From Achromobacter sp. RTa (lineage in GTDB: Bacteria; Pseudomonadota; Gammaproteobacteria; Burkholderiales; Burkholderiaceae_B): 64,000 nt of DNA. The number at the start of each line of letters is the position of its first letter. Position 1 is the first letter of the stretch. A program made the position numbers and the translations under genes. The stretch covers positions 506,121 through 570,120 of the forward strand of contig NZ_JPYO01000045.1 in the NCBI RefSeq assembly GCF_000757485.1, in the 5' to 3' direction. Under the pieces are notes generated by a model that made no database searches, had not been told where the DNA came from, and saw nothing but the letters and a program-made list of their open reading frames with translations. This document shows positions 54,941 to 64,000 of the stretch, in pieces.

Positions 54941-57856
54941 ATGTCGCTGATCCTGATCCTCGCTCTGCCGTTCGCCGGCAGCCTGTGCGCCGCGCTGCTG
55001 CCATCCAACGCCCGCAATGCCGAGGCCTGGTTGGCCGGCCTCATCGCGCTGGCCTGTGTGGTTCTGGTCGCCACCCTTTATCCGGACGTCGCCAACGGCG
55101 GCGTGGTCCGGTTCGACATGCCGTGGGCGCCTGCCCTGGGCCTGCAGTTCACCCTGCGCATGGATGGCTATGCCTGGCTGTTCGCGCTGATCGTCTCGGG
55201 CATGGGCGCGCTGGTGGTGTTGTATGCCCGCTACTACATGTCGCCGGAAGATCCGGTGCCGCGCTTCTTCTCGTTTTTCCAGGCCTTCATGGCCGCGATG
55301 CTCGGCGTGGTGCTTTCGGGCAACCTGATCCAGCTGGTCATGTTCTGGGAAATGACCAGCCTGGCGTCCTTCATGCTGATCGCCTACTGGCACCATCGCC
55401 TGGACGCCCGGCGCGGCGCCCGCATGGCGCTGACGGTCACGGGCGGCGGCGGGCTGTGCCTGCTGGCGGGCGTGCTGATCCTGGGCCACATCGTTGGCAG
55501 CTACGACCTGGACCGCGTGCTGGCCGCCGGCGACCTGGTGCGCGCCGACCCCTGGTATCCGGCCGTGCTGATCCTGGTGGCGCTGGGCGCGCTGACCAAG
55601 AGCGCCCAGTTCCCATTCCACTTCTGGCTGCCCAACGCCATGGCGGCGCCCACCCCCGTGTCCGCCTATCTGCACTCGGCGACCATGGTGAAGGCGGGCG
55701 TGTTCCTGCTGGCGCGCTTCTGGCCGGTGCTGTCCGGCACCGACGAATGGTTCTGGATCATCGGCGGGGCGGGGCTGGTCACACTGGTGCTTGGCGCCTA
55801 CGCGGCCATCTTCCAGCAGGACATGAAAGGCGTGCTGGCCTATTCCACCATCAGCCACCTCGGGCTGATCACGCTGCTGCTGGGCTTGAACAGCACGCTG
55901 GCGCTGGTGGCCGCCATCTTCCACATGATCAACCACGCCACGTTCAAGGCCTCGCTCTTCATGGCGGCGGGGGTGGTGGACCACGAAACCGGCACGCGCG
56001 ACCTGGGCCGCCTGTCCGGCCTGTACAAGGCCATGCCCATCACCGCCACGCTGGCCATGGTGGCGGCGGCGTCCATGGCGGGCGTGCCGCTGCTCAACGG
56101 CTTCCTGTCCAAGGAAATGTTCTTCGCCGAAACCACCTTCGTCAGCGGCGACCGGATCACCCAGATCGGCCTGCCGCTCCTGGCTACCATCGCGGGGGCG
56201 TTCAGCGTGGCGTATTCGCTGCGCTTCATCCTCCAGGTGTTCTTCGGTCCGCCGGCCACCGACCTGCCGCGCGCGCCGCACGAGCCGCCCCGCTGGATGC
56301 TGTTCCCCAGCGCGCTGCTGGTCTTCATGTGCCTGCTGGTGGGAGTGGTGCCGGGCCTGACCGTCGGCCCCTTCCTGGCCTCCGCGGCCCAGAGCATCCT
56401 GGGGCAGGACATGCCCGAGTACAGCCTGGCCGTCTGGCATGGCGTGAACCTGCCTCTCGTGATGAGCCTAGTCGCCACCACCGCCGGGGTGCTGCTGTAC
56501 CTGGCGCTGCGCGCGCACCAGCGCGCCAATCCCGGGCGCGTGCCCTTCATCTACCGCCTGGACGGGCGCCGCACCTTCGAGGCGCTGCTGGACGGCTCCA
56601 GCGTGGCCGCCGCCTGGCTGCTGCGCTGGCTGGCGTCCTCGCGCCTGCAGGTGCAGATGCTGCTGATCGTGCTGGGCACCTTGTTCGTCGCCTGGCTGCC
56701 GCTGCGCGCCGGCGGCTGGCTGGACGGGGCGGGCCGCCTGACCCCGGTGGATCCGGCGTTCGCGCTGCTGTGGGTGGTGGGCGGGGTCTGCGCCCTGGCC
56801 GCGGCCTACCAGGCCAAGTATCACCGCCTGGCGTCGCTGGCGCTGGCCGGCGGGGCGGGGCTCATCACCTGCCTGACCTTCGTCTGGTTCTCGGCGCCCG
56901 ACCTGGCGCTGACGCAGCTGTCCGTCGAAGTCGTGACCCTGGTGCTGCTCCTGCTGGGCCTGCGCTGGCTGCCCCGGCGCATCGCCCAGGACGAGGATGA
57001 AAGCCTGAAGGCCACGCTGCGCGCGCGTGGCCGCCGCCTGCGCGACCTGCTCATGGCCGTCGCGGCGGGCGCCGGCATGTCGGCGCTGGCCTACGCGGTG
57101 CTGACCCGTCCGCAGGGCGAAACGATTTCTTCCTATTTCGTGGACCGCGCGCTGCCCGACGGCGGCGGCACCAATGTGGTGAACGTGATCCTGGTGGACT
57201 TCCGCGGCTTCGATACATTCGGCGAGATCACGGTGCTGGGCATCGTGGCGCTGACCGTCTATGCGCTGCTGCGCCGCTTCCGGCCCGCCGCCGAAAGCGC
57301 GGACCTGCCGCGTCAGCAGATCGACCAGGATGGCGGCGTGCCGGCGGCCCCGGACATCAAGTCGGTGGTGCCCGCGGGGTCGATGATGGTGCCTACGGTC
57401 CTGGTGCGCCTGCTGCTGCCCACGGCCGCGCTGATCTCCGTGTACTTCCTGCTGCGTGGCCACAACGAGCCGGGCGGCGGGTTCGTCGGCGGCCTCATCT
57501 TCGCCACCGCCGTCATCCTGCAATACATGGTCGGCGGCGTGTACTGGGTGGAGTCCCGCAGCCGCCTCAATCCCCAGAACTGGATCGGCATCGGCCTGCT
57601 GTTCGCGGGCACCGCCGCGATGGCCGCCTGGCTGGTCTACAAGCCCTTCCTGGCCGCGCTGTCCTGGGACATCGCGCTGCCGCTGGTCGGCCACGTGCAC
57701 CTGTCCAGCGTCCTGCTGTTCGATCTGGGCGTGTACATGCTGGTCGTGGGATCCACCGTGCTGGTGCTGGTGGCGCTTGCCCACCAATCGCTGCGCGCGC
57801 AACGCAAGGCCGCCGCCGAAGTCCAGGCGGCCGCCGCTCAAACAGGGGAAGCCTGA
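54941..57856 (+). CDS. mrpA: Mrp/Pha antiporter, fused A and B subunits
   Basis: A 971-residue membrane protein. Residues 1 to about 780 are MrpA (NuoL-like), with [19 protein letters not shown], the Lys/Glu helices of the proton path and the C-terminal ECF-like extension [19 protein letters not shown] near 750. Residues about 805-955 are MrpB, starting [20 protein letters not shown], with [20 protein letters not shown]. The same fusion occurs in the Sinorhizobium PhaAB protein. It is the main subunit of a Na+ or K+/H+ antiporter; its stop overlaps the mrpC ATG. Confidence 0.94.
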   Translation: MSLILILALPFAGSLCAALLPSNARNAEAWLAGLIALACVVLVATLYPDVANGGVVRFDMPWAPALGLQFTLRMDGYAWLFALIVSGMGALVVLYARYYMSPEDPVPRFFSFFQAFMAAMLGVVLSGNLIQLVMFWEMTSLASFMLIAYWHHRLDARRGARMALTVTGGGGLCLLAGVLILGHIVGSYDLDRVLAAGDLVRADPWYPAVLILVALGALTKSAQFPFHFWLPNAMAAPTPVSAYLHSATMVKAGVFLLARFWPVLSGTDEWFWIIGGAGLVTLVLGAYAAIFQQDMKGVLAYSTISHLGLITLLLGLNSTLALVAAIFHMINHATFKASLFMAAGVVDHETGTRDLGRLSGLYKAMPITATLAMVAAASMAGVPLLNGFLSKEMFFAETTFVSGDRITQIGLPLLATIAGAFSVAYSLRFILQVFFGPPATDLPRAPHEPPRWMLFPSALLVFMCLLVGVVPGLTVGPFLASAAQSILGQDMPEYSLAVWHGVNLPLVMSLVATTAGVLLYLALRAHQRANPGRVPFIYRLDGRRTFEALLDGSSVAAAWLLRWLASSRLQVQMLLIVLGTLFVAWLPLRAGGWLDGAGRLTPVDPAFALLWVVGGVCALAAAYQAKYHRLASLALAGGAGLITCLTFVWFSAPDLALTQLSVEVVTLVLLLLGLRWLPRRIAQDEDESLKATLRARGRRLRDLLMAVAAGAGMSALAYAVLTRPQGETISSYFVDRALPDGGGTNVVNVILVDFRGFDTFGEITVLGIVALTVYALLRRFRPAAESADLPRQQIDQDGGVPAAPDIKSVVPAGSMMVPTVLVRLLLPTAALISVYFLLRGHNEPGGGFVGGLIFATAVILQYMVGGVYWVESRSRLNPQNWIGIGLLFAGTAAMAAWLVYKPFLAALSWDIALPLVGHVHLSSVLLFDLGVYMLVVGSTVLVLVALAHQSLRAQRKAAAEVQAAAAQTGEA

Positions 57857-58200
57857 TGGAATTGATCTATGCCATCGCGATCGGCGTCTTGGCCGGCTCG
57901 GGAGTGTGGCTGCTGCTGCGCCCGCGGACCTTCCAGTTCATCATGGGCCTGTCGCTCGTTTCCTATGCCGTGAACCTGTTCATTTTCGGCATGGGCCGGC
58001 TCACTTCGGGCCGCCCGCCGGTGGTGGATCCGGCCGCGGCCCATGATCCCTCCTGGTATGCGGATCCGCTGCCGCAGGCGCTCGTGCTGACCGCCATCGT
58101 GATCGGCTTCGCCACCACCGCGCTGTTCCTGGTTGTGCTGTTGGCCTCCCGCGGCCTCACGGGTACCGACCACGTCGATGGACGGGAGTCCGAATTTTGA
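57856..58200 (+). CDS. mrpC: Mrp antiporter subunit C (NuoK-like)
   Basis: A 114-residue protein with three membrane helices, homologous to NuoK of complex I: GVWLLLRPRTFQFIMGLSLV, then SYAVNLFIFGMGRLTSGRPP and DPLPQALVLTAIVIGFATTA, the highly conserved MrpC segment. ATG 57856 overlaps the mrpA stop by 1 base, and its stop overlaps the mrpD TTG start by 3 bases. Confidence 0.94.
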   Translation: MELIYAIAIGVLAGSGVWLLLRPRTFQFIMGLSLVSYAVNLFIFGMGRLTSGRPPVVDPAAAHDPSWYADPLPQALVLTAIVIGFATTALFLVVLLASRGLTGTDHVDGRESEF

Positions 58201-59828
58201 GTTTCTGGCTGCAACACCTTCCCATACTGCCCATCATCACCCCGCTGCTGGCCGGCGCGGCGATGCTCCTGCTGGCCGACACCAGCCGCTACGCGCGCGG
58301 CGCGATCGCGCTGGTGTCCACCCTGGCCCAATTGGCCGCCGCCATCGCCTTGCTGGCGGTGGCCGGCGGCGCCGTGCCCGGCGTCTGGCCGGACGGGGTA
58401 GGGGTCTACCTGGTGGGCGACTGGCCCGCGCCCTTCGGCATCGTGCTCGTCGTCGACCGGCTGGCCGCCGTCATGCTGACGCTGACAGCGGTACTGGGCC
58501 TGGCCACGCTGGTCTACGCTCTGGCCCGCTGGGACCGCGCGGGCGTGCATTTCCATTCCCTGTTCCAGTTCCTGCTGATGGGCCTGAACGGCGCCTTCCT
58601 CACGGCTGACCTGTTCAACCTGTTCGTGTTCTTCGAAGTGCTGCTGGCCGCGTCCTACGGCCTGTTGCTGCATGGCTCCGGCATGACGCGCGTCAGCGCG
58701 GGCCTGCAGTACATCGCGGTGAACCTGGTGGCCTCGTTCCTGCTGCTGATCAGCATCGCGCTGATCTACGGCGTCACCGGCACACTGAACCTGGCGGACC
58801 TGGCGCTGCGCGCGGGCAACCTGGCCGGCGCCGACCGCATGCTGTTCGAGGCGGGCGCAGCCATCCTGGGCGTGGCCTTCCTGGTGAAGGCGGGCGCCTG
58901 GCCCTTGAACTTCTGGCTCGTCAGGGGTTATGGCTCGGCCGGCGCGCCCGTCGCCGCCATGTTCTCCATCATGACCAAGGTGGGCATCTATGCGCTGCTA
59001 CGCATCGGTTCGCTGCTGCTGCCCTCGGGAGCACCCGCGGCGTTCAGCCTGGATTGGATGTTCGCGGCGGGCCTGGCCACGCTGCTGTTCGGCGGCCTGG
59101 GTCTGCTGGCCACGCAGCAGCTGGAGAAGATGGTGGGCTACTGCGTGATCGTGTCGGCCGGTACGCTGCTGACCGCGCTGGGCATGCCCGGCGTGACGCT
59201 GACCGGCCCGGCGCTGTTCTACCTGATCAGTTCGGTGCTGACCACGGGTGCGTTCTTCCTGCTGGCCGAACTGATCGAGCGTACCCGCAGCTTCGGCGCC
59301 AACGTGCTGGCGGTTACGCTCGACGCCTTCGACCTGGACGATCCGGCCTCGGTCAACCGTTCCGACGACGTGGTGGGCGTGGCCATTCCCGCGGCCATGG
59401 CTTTCCTGGGGCTGGCCTTCATCTGTTGCGCGCTGCTGGTGACGGGGCTGCCGCCCCTGTCGGGTTTCGTCGCGAAGCTGTCGCTGCTGTCGGCCGCCGT
59501 CTCGGCGGCCAATGAATCCGCCTTGCCGATGGACGCCTGGATCCTGGTGGCGGCGGTGCTCGTTTCCGGCCTGGCGGGCCTGATCGGGTTGGGCCGCACC
59601 GGCATCCGCGTGTTCTGGGCCAGCGACGACCGCAGCACGCCGCGCCTGCGCGTGATCGAGGCGGGGCCCGTGGCGGTGCTGCTGCTGCTTTGCGTGGGCC
59701 TGGCGGCCGGCGCGGGGCCCGTGTCGGCCTACCTGGATGACGCGGCCCGTTCCCTGGACCGGCCCCAGTCGTACATCGAGGCCGTCATGTCGGCTCAGAC
59801 CGTGCGCGGCCTGAAGGAGGGAAGCTGA
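58197..59828 (+). CDS. mrpD: Mrp antiporter subunit D (NuoM/N-like)
   Basis: A 543-residue membrane protein with about 14 helices, homologous to complex I antiporter-like subunits. Conserved: DLFNLFVFFEVLLAASYGLL, with the key Glu of helix 5; LVKAGAWPLNFWLVRGYGSA, with the key Lys; and LPPLSGFVAKLSLL. It starts at TTG 58197, which overlaps the mrpC stop as TTGA. Together with MrpA it should form the ion-translocating core. Confidence 0.94.
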   Translation: MSFWLQHLPILPIITPLLAGAAMLLLADTSRYARGAIALVSTLAQLAAAIALLAVAGGAVPGVWPDGVGVYLVGDWPAPFGIVLVVDRLAAVMLTLTAVLGLATLVYALARWDRAGVHFHSLFQFLLMGLNGAFLTADLFNLFVFFEVLLAASYGLLLHGSGMTRVSAGLQYIAVNLVASFLLLISIALIYGVTGTLNLADLALRAGNLAGADRMLFEAGAAILGVAFLVKAGAWPLNFWLVRGYGSAGAPVAAMFSIMTKVGIYALLRIGSLLLPSGAPAAFSLDWMFAAGLATLLFGGLGLLATQQLEKMVGYCVIVSAGTLLTALGMPGVTLTGPALFYLISSVLTTGAFFLLAELIERTRSFGANVLAVTLDAFDLDDPASVNRSDDVVGVAIPAAMAFLGLAFICCALLVTGLPPLSGFVAKLSLLSAAVSAANESALPMDAWILVAAVLVSGLAGLIGLGRTGIRVFWASDDRSTPRLRVIEAGPVAVLLLLCVGLAAGAGPVSAYLDDAARSLDRPQSYIEAVMSAQTVRGLKEGS

Positions 59829-60310
59829 TGCGGCGCCTCTATTTCGTATTCCTGCCGGTCTTCCTGTTCGTCCTGTGGCTGGTCCTGAACCAGAGCTTGT
59901 CCGTGGGGCAGGTTGCGCTGGGCATCGCGCTGGCGCTGTGGTTCACCTGGGCCGCGTCCCGCCTGCGTCCGCTGCATGCGCGGCCGCATCGCCTGTGGAA
60001 GGCGGTGCCGCTGTTCCTGCACGTAACGGCGGACATCATCAGGTCCAACATTGCGGTGGGCAAGCTGATCCTGAACCCCCGGCCCAATGATTTTTCCCCC
60101 GGATTCATCATGATTCCGCTGACCATGCGCGACCCGCACGGCCTGGCGATGCTGGCCTGCATCGTCACCTACACGCCCGGCACGGTCTGGGTGGACCTGA
60201 CCGACGACCACCACCTCAAGCTGCACGTGCTGGACCTGCAGAATGAAAGCGACTGGATCAAGCTGGTGCAGGAGCGCTACGAGCGCCCGCTGATGGAGAT
60301 TTTCGAATGA
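59828..60310 (+). CDS. mrpE: Mrp antiporter subunit E
   Basis: A 160-residue protein with two N-terminal membrane helices and a cytoplasmic domain. HVTADIIRSNIAVGKLIL, then FIMIPLTMRDPHGLAMLACI and TYTPGTVWVDLTDDHHLKLHVLD, are typical MrpE blocks. It overlaps mrpD by 1 base and mrpF by 4 bases. E subunits are needed for full assembly and activity in known Mrp systems. Confidence 0.93.
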   Translation: MRRLYFVFLPVFLFVLWLVLNQSLSVGQVALGIALALWFTWAASRLRPLHARPHRLWKAVPLFLHVTADIIRSNIAVGKLILNPRPNDFSPGFIMIPLTMRDPHGLAMLACIVTYTPGTVWVDLTDDHHLKLHVLDLQNESDWIKLVQERYERPLMEIFE

Positions 60311-60588
60311 ATACCGTACTTTATTGGGCGGCGTCCTTTGCCTTGCTTTGCTTCGCGCTGGGCATGGTGTGCGCCACCGTCCGCCTGCTGCGCGGGCCCA
60401 CCGCCCAGGACCGCGTTCTGGCCCTGGACACCCTGTACATCAATGGCATGCTGACGATGCTGGCCTTCGGCATCCGGTCGGGCACGTCCGTGTATTTCGA
60501 CATTGCGCTGCTGATCGCGCTGTTCGGCTTCGTCGGATCCACCGCGATGGCCCGTTTCCTGCTGCGCGGCGAGGTGATCGAGCCATGA
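60307..60588 (+). CDS. mrpF: Mrp antiporter subunit F
   Basis: A 93-residue protein with three membrane helices. RLLRGPTAQDRVLALDTLYI near residue 25, with the conserved Asp residues, and DIALLIALFGFVGSTAMARF are characteristic of MrpF. Its ATG overlaps the mrpE stop by 4 bases; mrpG starts within its stop region. Confidence 0.94.
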   Translation: MNTVLYWAASFALLCFALGMVCATVRLLRGPTAQDRVLALDTLYINGMLTMLAFGIRSGTSVYFDIALLIALFGFVGSTAMARFLLRGEVIEP

Positions 60589-60926
60589 TGGAAGCCCAGA
60601 TCCCCCTGTGGGCCGGCATCCCGGCCAGCATCCTGCTGGTGTTGGGCGGCCTGCTGGCCCTGACCGGCTCCGCCGGCCTGCTGCGGTTCCGCACTTTCTA
60701 TGCCCGCATCCATGCGCCCACGCTGGGAAATACCATGGGCTGCGGCTGCGTGCTGGGCGCGTCCATCCTGGTCTTCTCGGCGCTGTCGGCCCGGCCGGTA
60801 TTCCACGAGGTGGTCATTACCTTGCTGCTGATCGTATCCTCGCCCGTGACCGCGATGCTGCTGATGCGCGCCGCAACCTACCGCAACCGCCTAGCTCCCG
60901 CGGATGCGGAGAAGGACGCGCGTTAG
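60585..60926 (+). CDS. mrpG: Mrp antiporter subunit G
   Basis: A 113-residue protein with three membrane helices. TGSAGLLRFRTFYARIHAPT near residue 27 and LGNTMGCGCVLGASI are the MrpG signature. ATG 60585 overlaps the mrpF stop by 4 bases; ATG 60588 is an alternative. It is the last gene of the mrp operon. The last codons and stop lie in a short tandem repeat. Confidence 0.93.
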   Translation: MMEAQIPLWAGIPASILLVLGGLLALTGSAGLLRFRTFYARIHAPTLGNTMGCGCVLGASILVFSALSARPVFHEVVITLLLIVSSPVTAMLLMRAATYRNRLAPADAEKDAR

Positions 60927-60972
60927 CGGACGCGCGTTAGCAGACGCGCGTAGCGGCGCGCGTAGCGGACGC
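60915..60972. repeat. Short tandem repeats (13-14 bp) across the mrpG stop codon
   Basis: A unit reading GACGCGCGTTAGCG repeats about four times with small changes: copies begin at 60915, 60929, 60943 and 60956, and a partial one at 60968. Later copies lack one T, and the fourth also lacks the GA start. The first copy contains the mrpG stop (60924-60926). No gene follows until 61170. Confidence 0.8.
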
Positions 60973-61169
60973 AGGCCGGGACTTAATGATGCGTCGCGTC
61001 AATTGAAACGTAATTTTACGATTTCACGTTGCTGGACACCCCGGCGGCGCCCCATCGTGGGATAGTGAGGCAATGGCCTGCTCCCCCCGGGGGCGAGCAG
61101 GTCCCGAGCGAGCGGCGCCGGTTCGCAGTCCGCGCCGCTCTGGTGCAAACGCTATTGAAGGAGCTGGCC

Positions 61170-61652
61170 ATGAATACTCGACCCATGCACACGAAACGCC
61201 TTGCGGCGACCCTTTGCGCGGCAGGCCTGATGCTGGCCGCGGGGGCGGTCCACGCGGCTGATGCGACAGGCCGCGGCACAGCCCAATCCCAATACCAGCA
61301 GGACGTGGCGGCGTGCAAGAGCGGCAGCACCGGACAGGATCCGGCCGCGTGCATGCGCGAAGCCGGCGCGGCCCGCCAGGAAGCCGGGCGCCACAATCTG
61401 AAGGAAGGCAGCGCCGACCAGTACCAGCAGAACATGATCGACCGCTGCAACCGCCTGCCGGCGGCGTCGCGCCAGGATTGCGTGACCCAGATGACCGCGC
61501 CTACCAATGTGCGCGGCAGCGTGCAGGGCGGGGGCGTGCTGCGCGAAACGGTGATCCAGGTGCCGGCGGACTCGGTGCCGCCCGCCAGCGGCGCGCCCGC
61601 CGCGGCTCCCGCGCCCGCTGGCGGCGCGATGACCGCGCCGGTCCGCCAGTAA
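61170..61652 (+). CDS. Small exported protein with two Cys-X(10-11)-Cys pairs
   Basis: A 160-residue protein with a clear Sec signal peptide, cut after AVHA (residue about 29). The mature part has two cysteine pairs, ACKSGSTGQDPAACM (CX11C) and RCNRLPAASRQDCV (CX10C), in helix-prone sequence, and then a Pro/Ala-rich tail. The pairs probably form disulfides in the periplasm. I do not recognise a named family. GAAGGAG lies 6 bases before ATG 61170; the longer frame upstream has no support. Confidence 0.82.
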   Translation: MNTRPMHTKRLAATLCAAGLMLAAGAVHAADATGRGTAQSQYQQDVAACKSGSTGQDPAACMREAGAARQEAGRHNLKEGSADQYQQNMIDRCNRLPAASRQDCVTQMTAPTNVRGSVQGGGVLRETVIQVPADSVPPASGAPAAAPAPAGGAMTAPVRQ

Positions 61653-61755
61653 GGGCTGGGCAGGGGCTGGGAACCGCGCATTCCGGGCCTCCCGGGGCGC
61701 AGCCGCCGCTACATTCAGGCAAAATGGCGGCTGTCGCCCTTTTTCACGCATATTC

Positions 61756-64000
<2,245 letters not shown>

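Noticed and set aside
54754-57000. 748-codon frame overlapping mrpA in another frame
   Set aside because: MrpA motifs are all in the frame starting at 54941; this frame is Arg/Gly/Ala-rich without membrane helices.

Overview
The window is GC-rich, densely packed bacterial DNA with ATG, GTG and TTG starts, many 1-8 bp gene overlaps, tripartite efflux operons, a Bug-type (TctC) periplasmic binding protein and a glycerol ABC importer of the GlpSTPQUV type. Together these suggest a betaproteobacterium of the Burkholderiales, most likely Alcaligenaceae (Achromobacter/Bordetella-like). That is an inference from gene content, not a database match. It looks like chromosomal housekeeping and accessory metabolism. 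I see no rRNA, tRNA, CRISPR array, transposase, integrase or phage gene. About 65 protein genes are supported, two of them cut by the window edges.

Layout. 1-4.7 kb (minus strand): a truncated ACS-family MFS transporter, a LysR regulator, a DUF1445 hydro-lyase-like protein and a LysP-type lysine permease. 4.9-5.6 kb: a YpfH-type esterase. 5.6-10.8 kb: a MarR-headed efflux operon (MarR, FUSC/AaeB-like, DUF1656/AaeX-like, HlyD/AaeA-like, NodT-type outer-membrane factor). 10.9-12.0 kb: queD and queE of queuosine synthesis. 12.1-14.8 kb: arfB, a DUF2238 membrane protein, then an ArsR regulator in front of an Old Yellow Enzyme. 14.8-20.9 kb: a CPBP protease, a MAPEG protein, a small exported protein, a ybaK-FUSC-NRDE operon and an atypical response regulator. 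21.0-26.3 kb: a second regulator-first exporter operon (TetR, membrane fusion protein, ABC ATPase, ABC-2 permease, NodT). 26.4-28.9 kb: curA, a DJ-1/PfpI protein and an HD-GYP protein.

29.1-37.9 kb is a glycerol locus: glpD and glpR on the minus strand, divergent from the ABC importer glpSTPQUV, which ends in a clear Rho-independent terminator. Glycerol 3-phosphate oxidation and glycerol import are therefore arranged around one operator-rich intergenic region. No glpK (kinase) or glpF is in the window. 37.9-43.3 kb: a CPYC flavin oxidoreductase, an SDR, a GH15 glucoamylase/trehalase-like enzyme, an acyl-CoA dehydrogenase and a DUF2784 protein. 43.3-46.9 kb: a membrane-anchored Mrr-like protein, an S4 RNA-binding protein, a DUF502 protein, then an Lrp-type regulator divergent from dadA. 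47.0-50.8 kb: an Mre11/SbcD-like plus SMC-like ATPase pair (YhaO/YhaN type). 51.1-54.4 kb: an EamA transporter, an unusual hexapeptide-repeat protein and a Bug-type binding protein. 54.9-60.9 kb: a complete Mrp (Pha-type) Na+(K+)/H+ antiporter operon with fused A and B subunits. 61.2-64 kb: a small cysteine-containing exported protein, a HAD hydrolase, tadA and a truncated LD-carboxypeptidase with a histidine-rich N-terminus.

Most notable: (1) a protein with 30 consecutive hexapeptides in perfect register, predicting a long left-handed beta-helix; (2) the two ATPases of the glycerol importer carry complementary lesions (H-loop in one, signature motif in the other), predicting one dead and one active ATP site; (3) several small tandem or palindromic repeat families, three of which run across the stop codons of glpD, glpU and mrpG.
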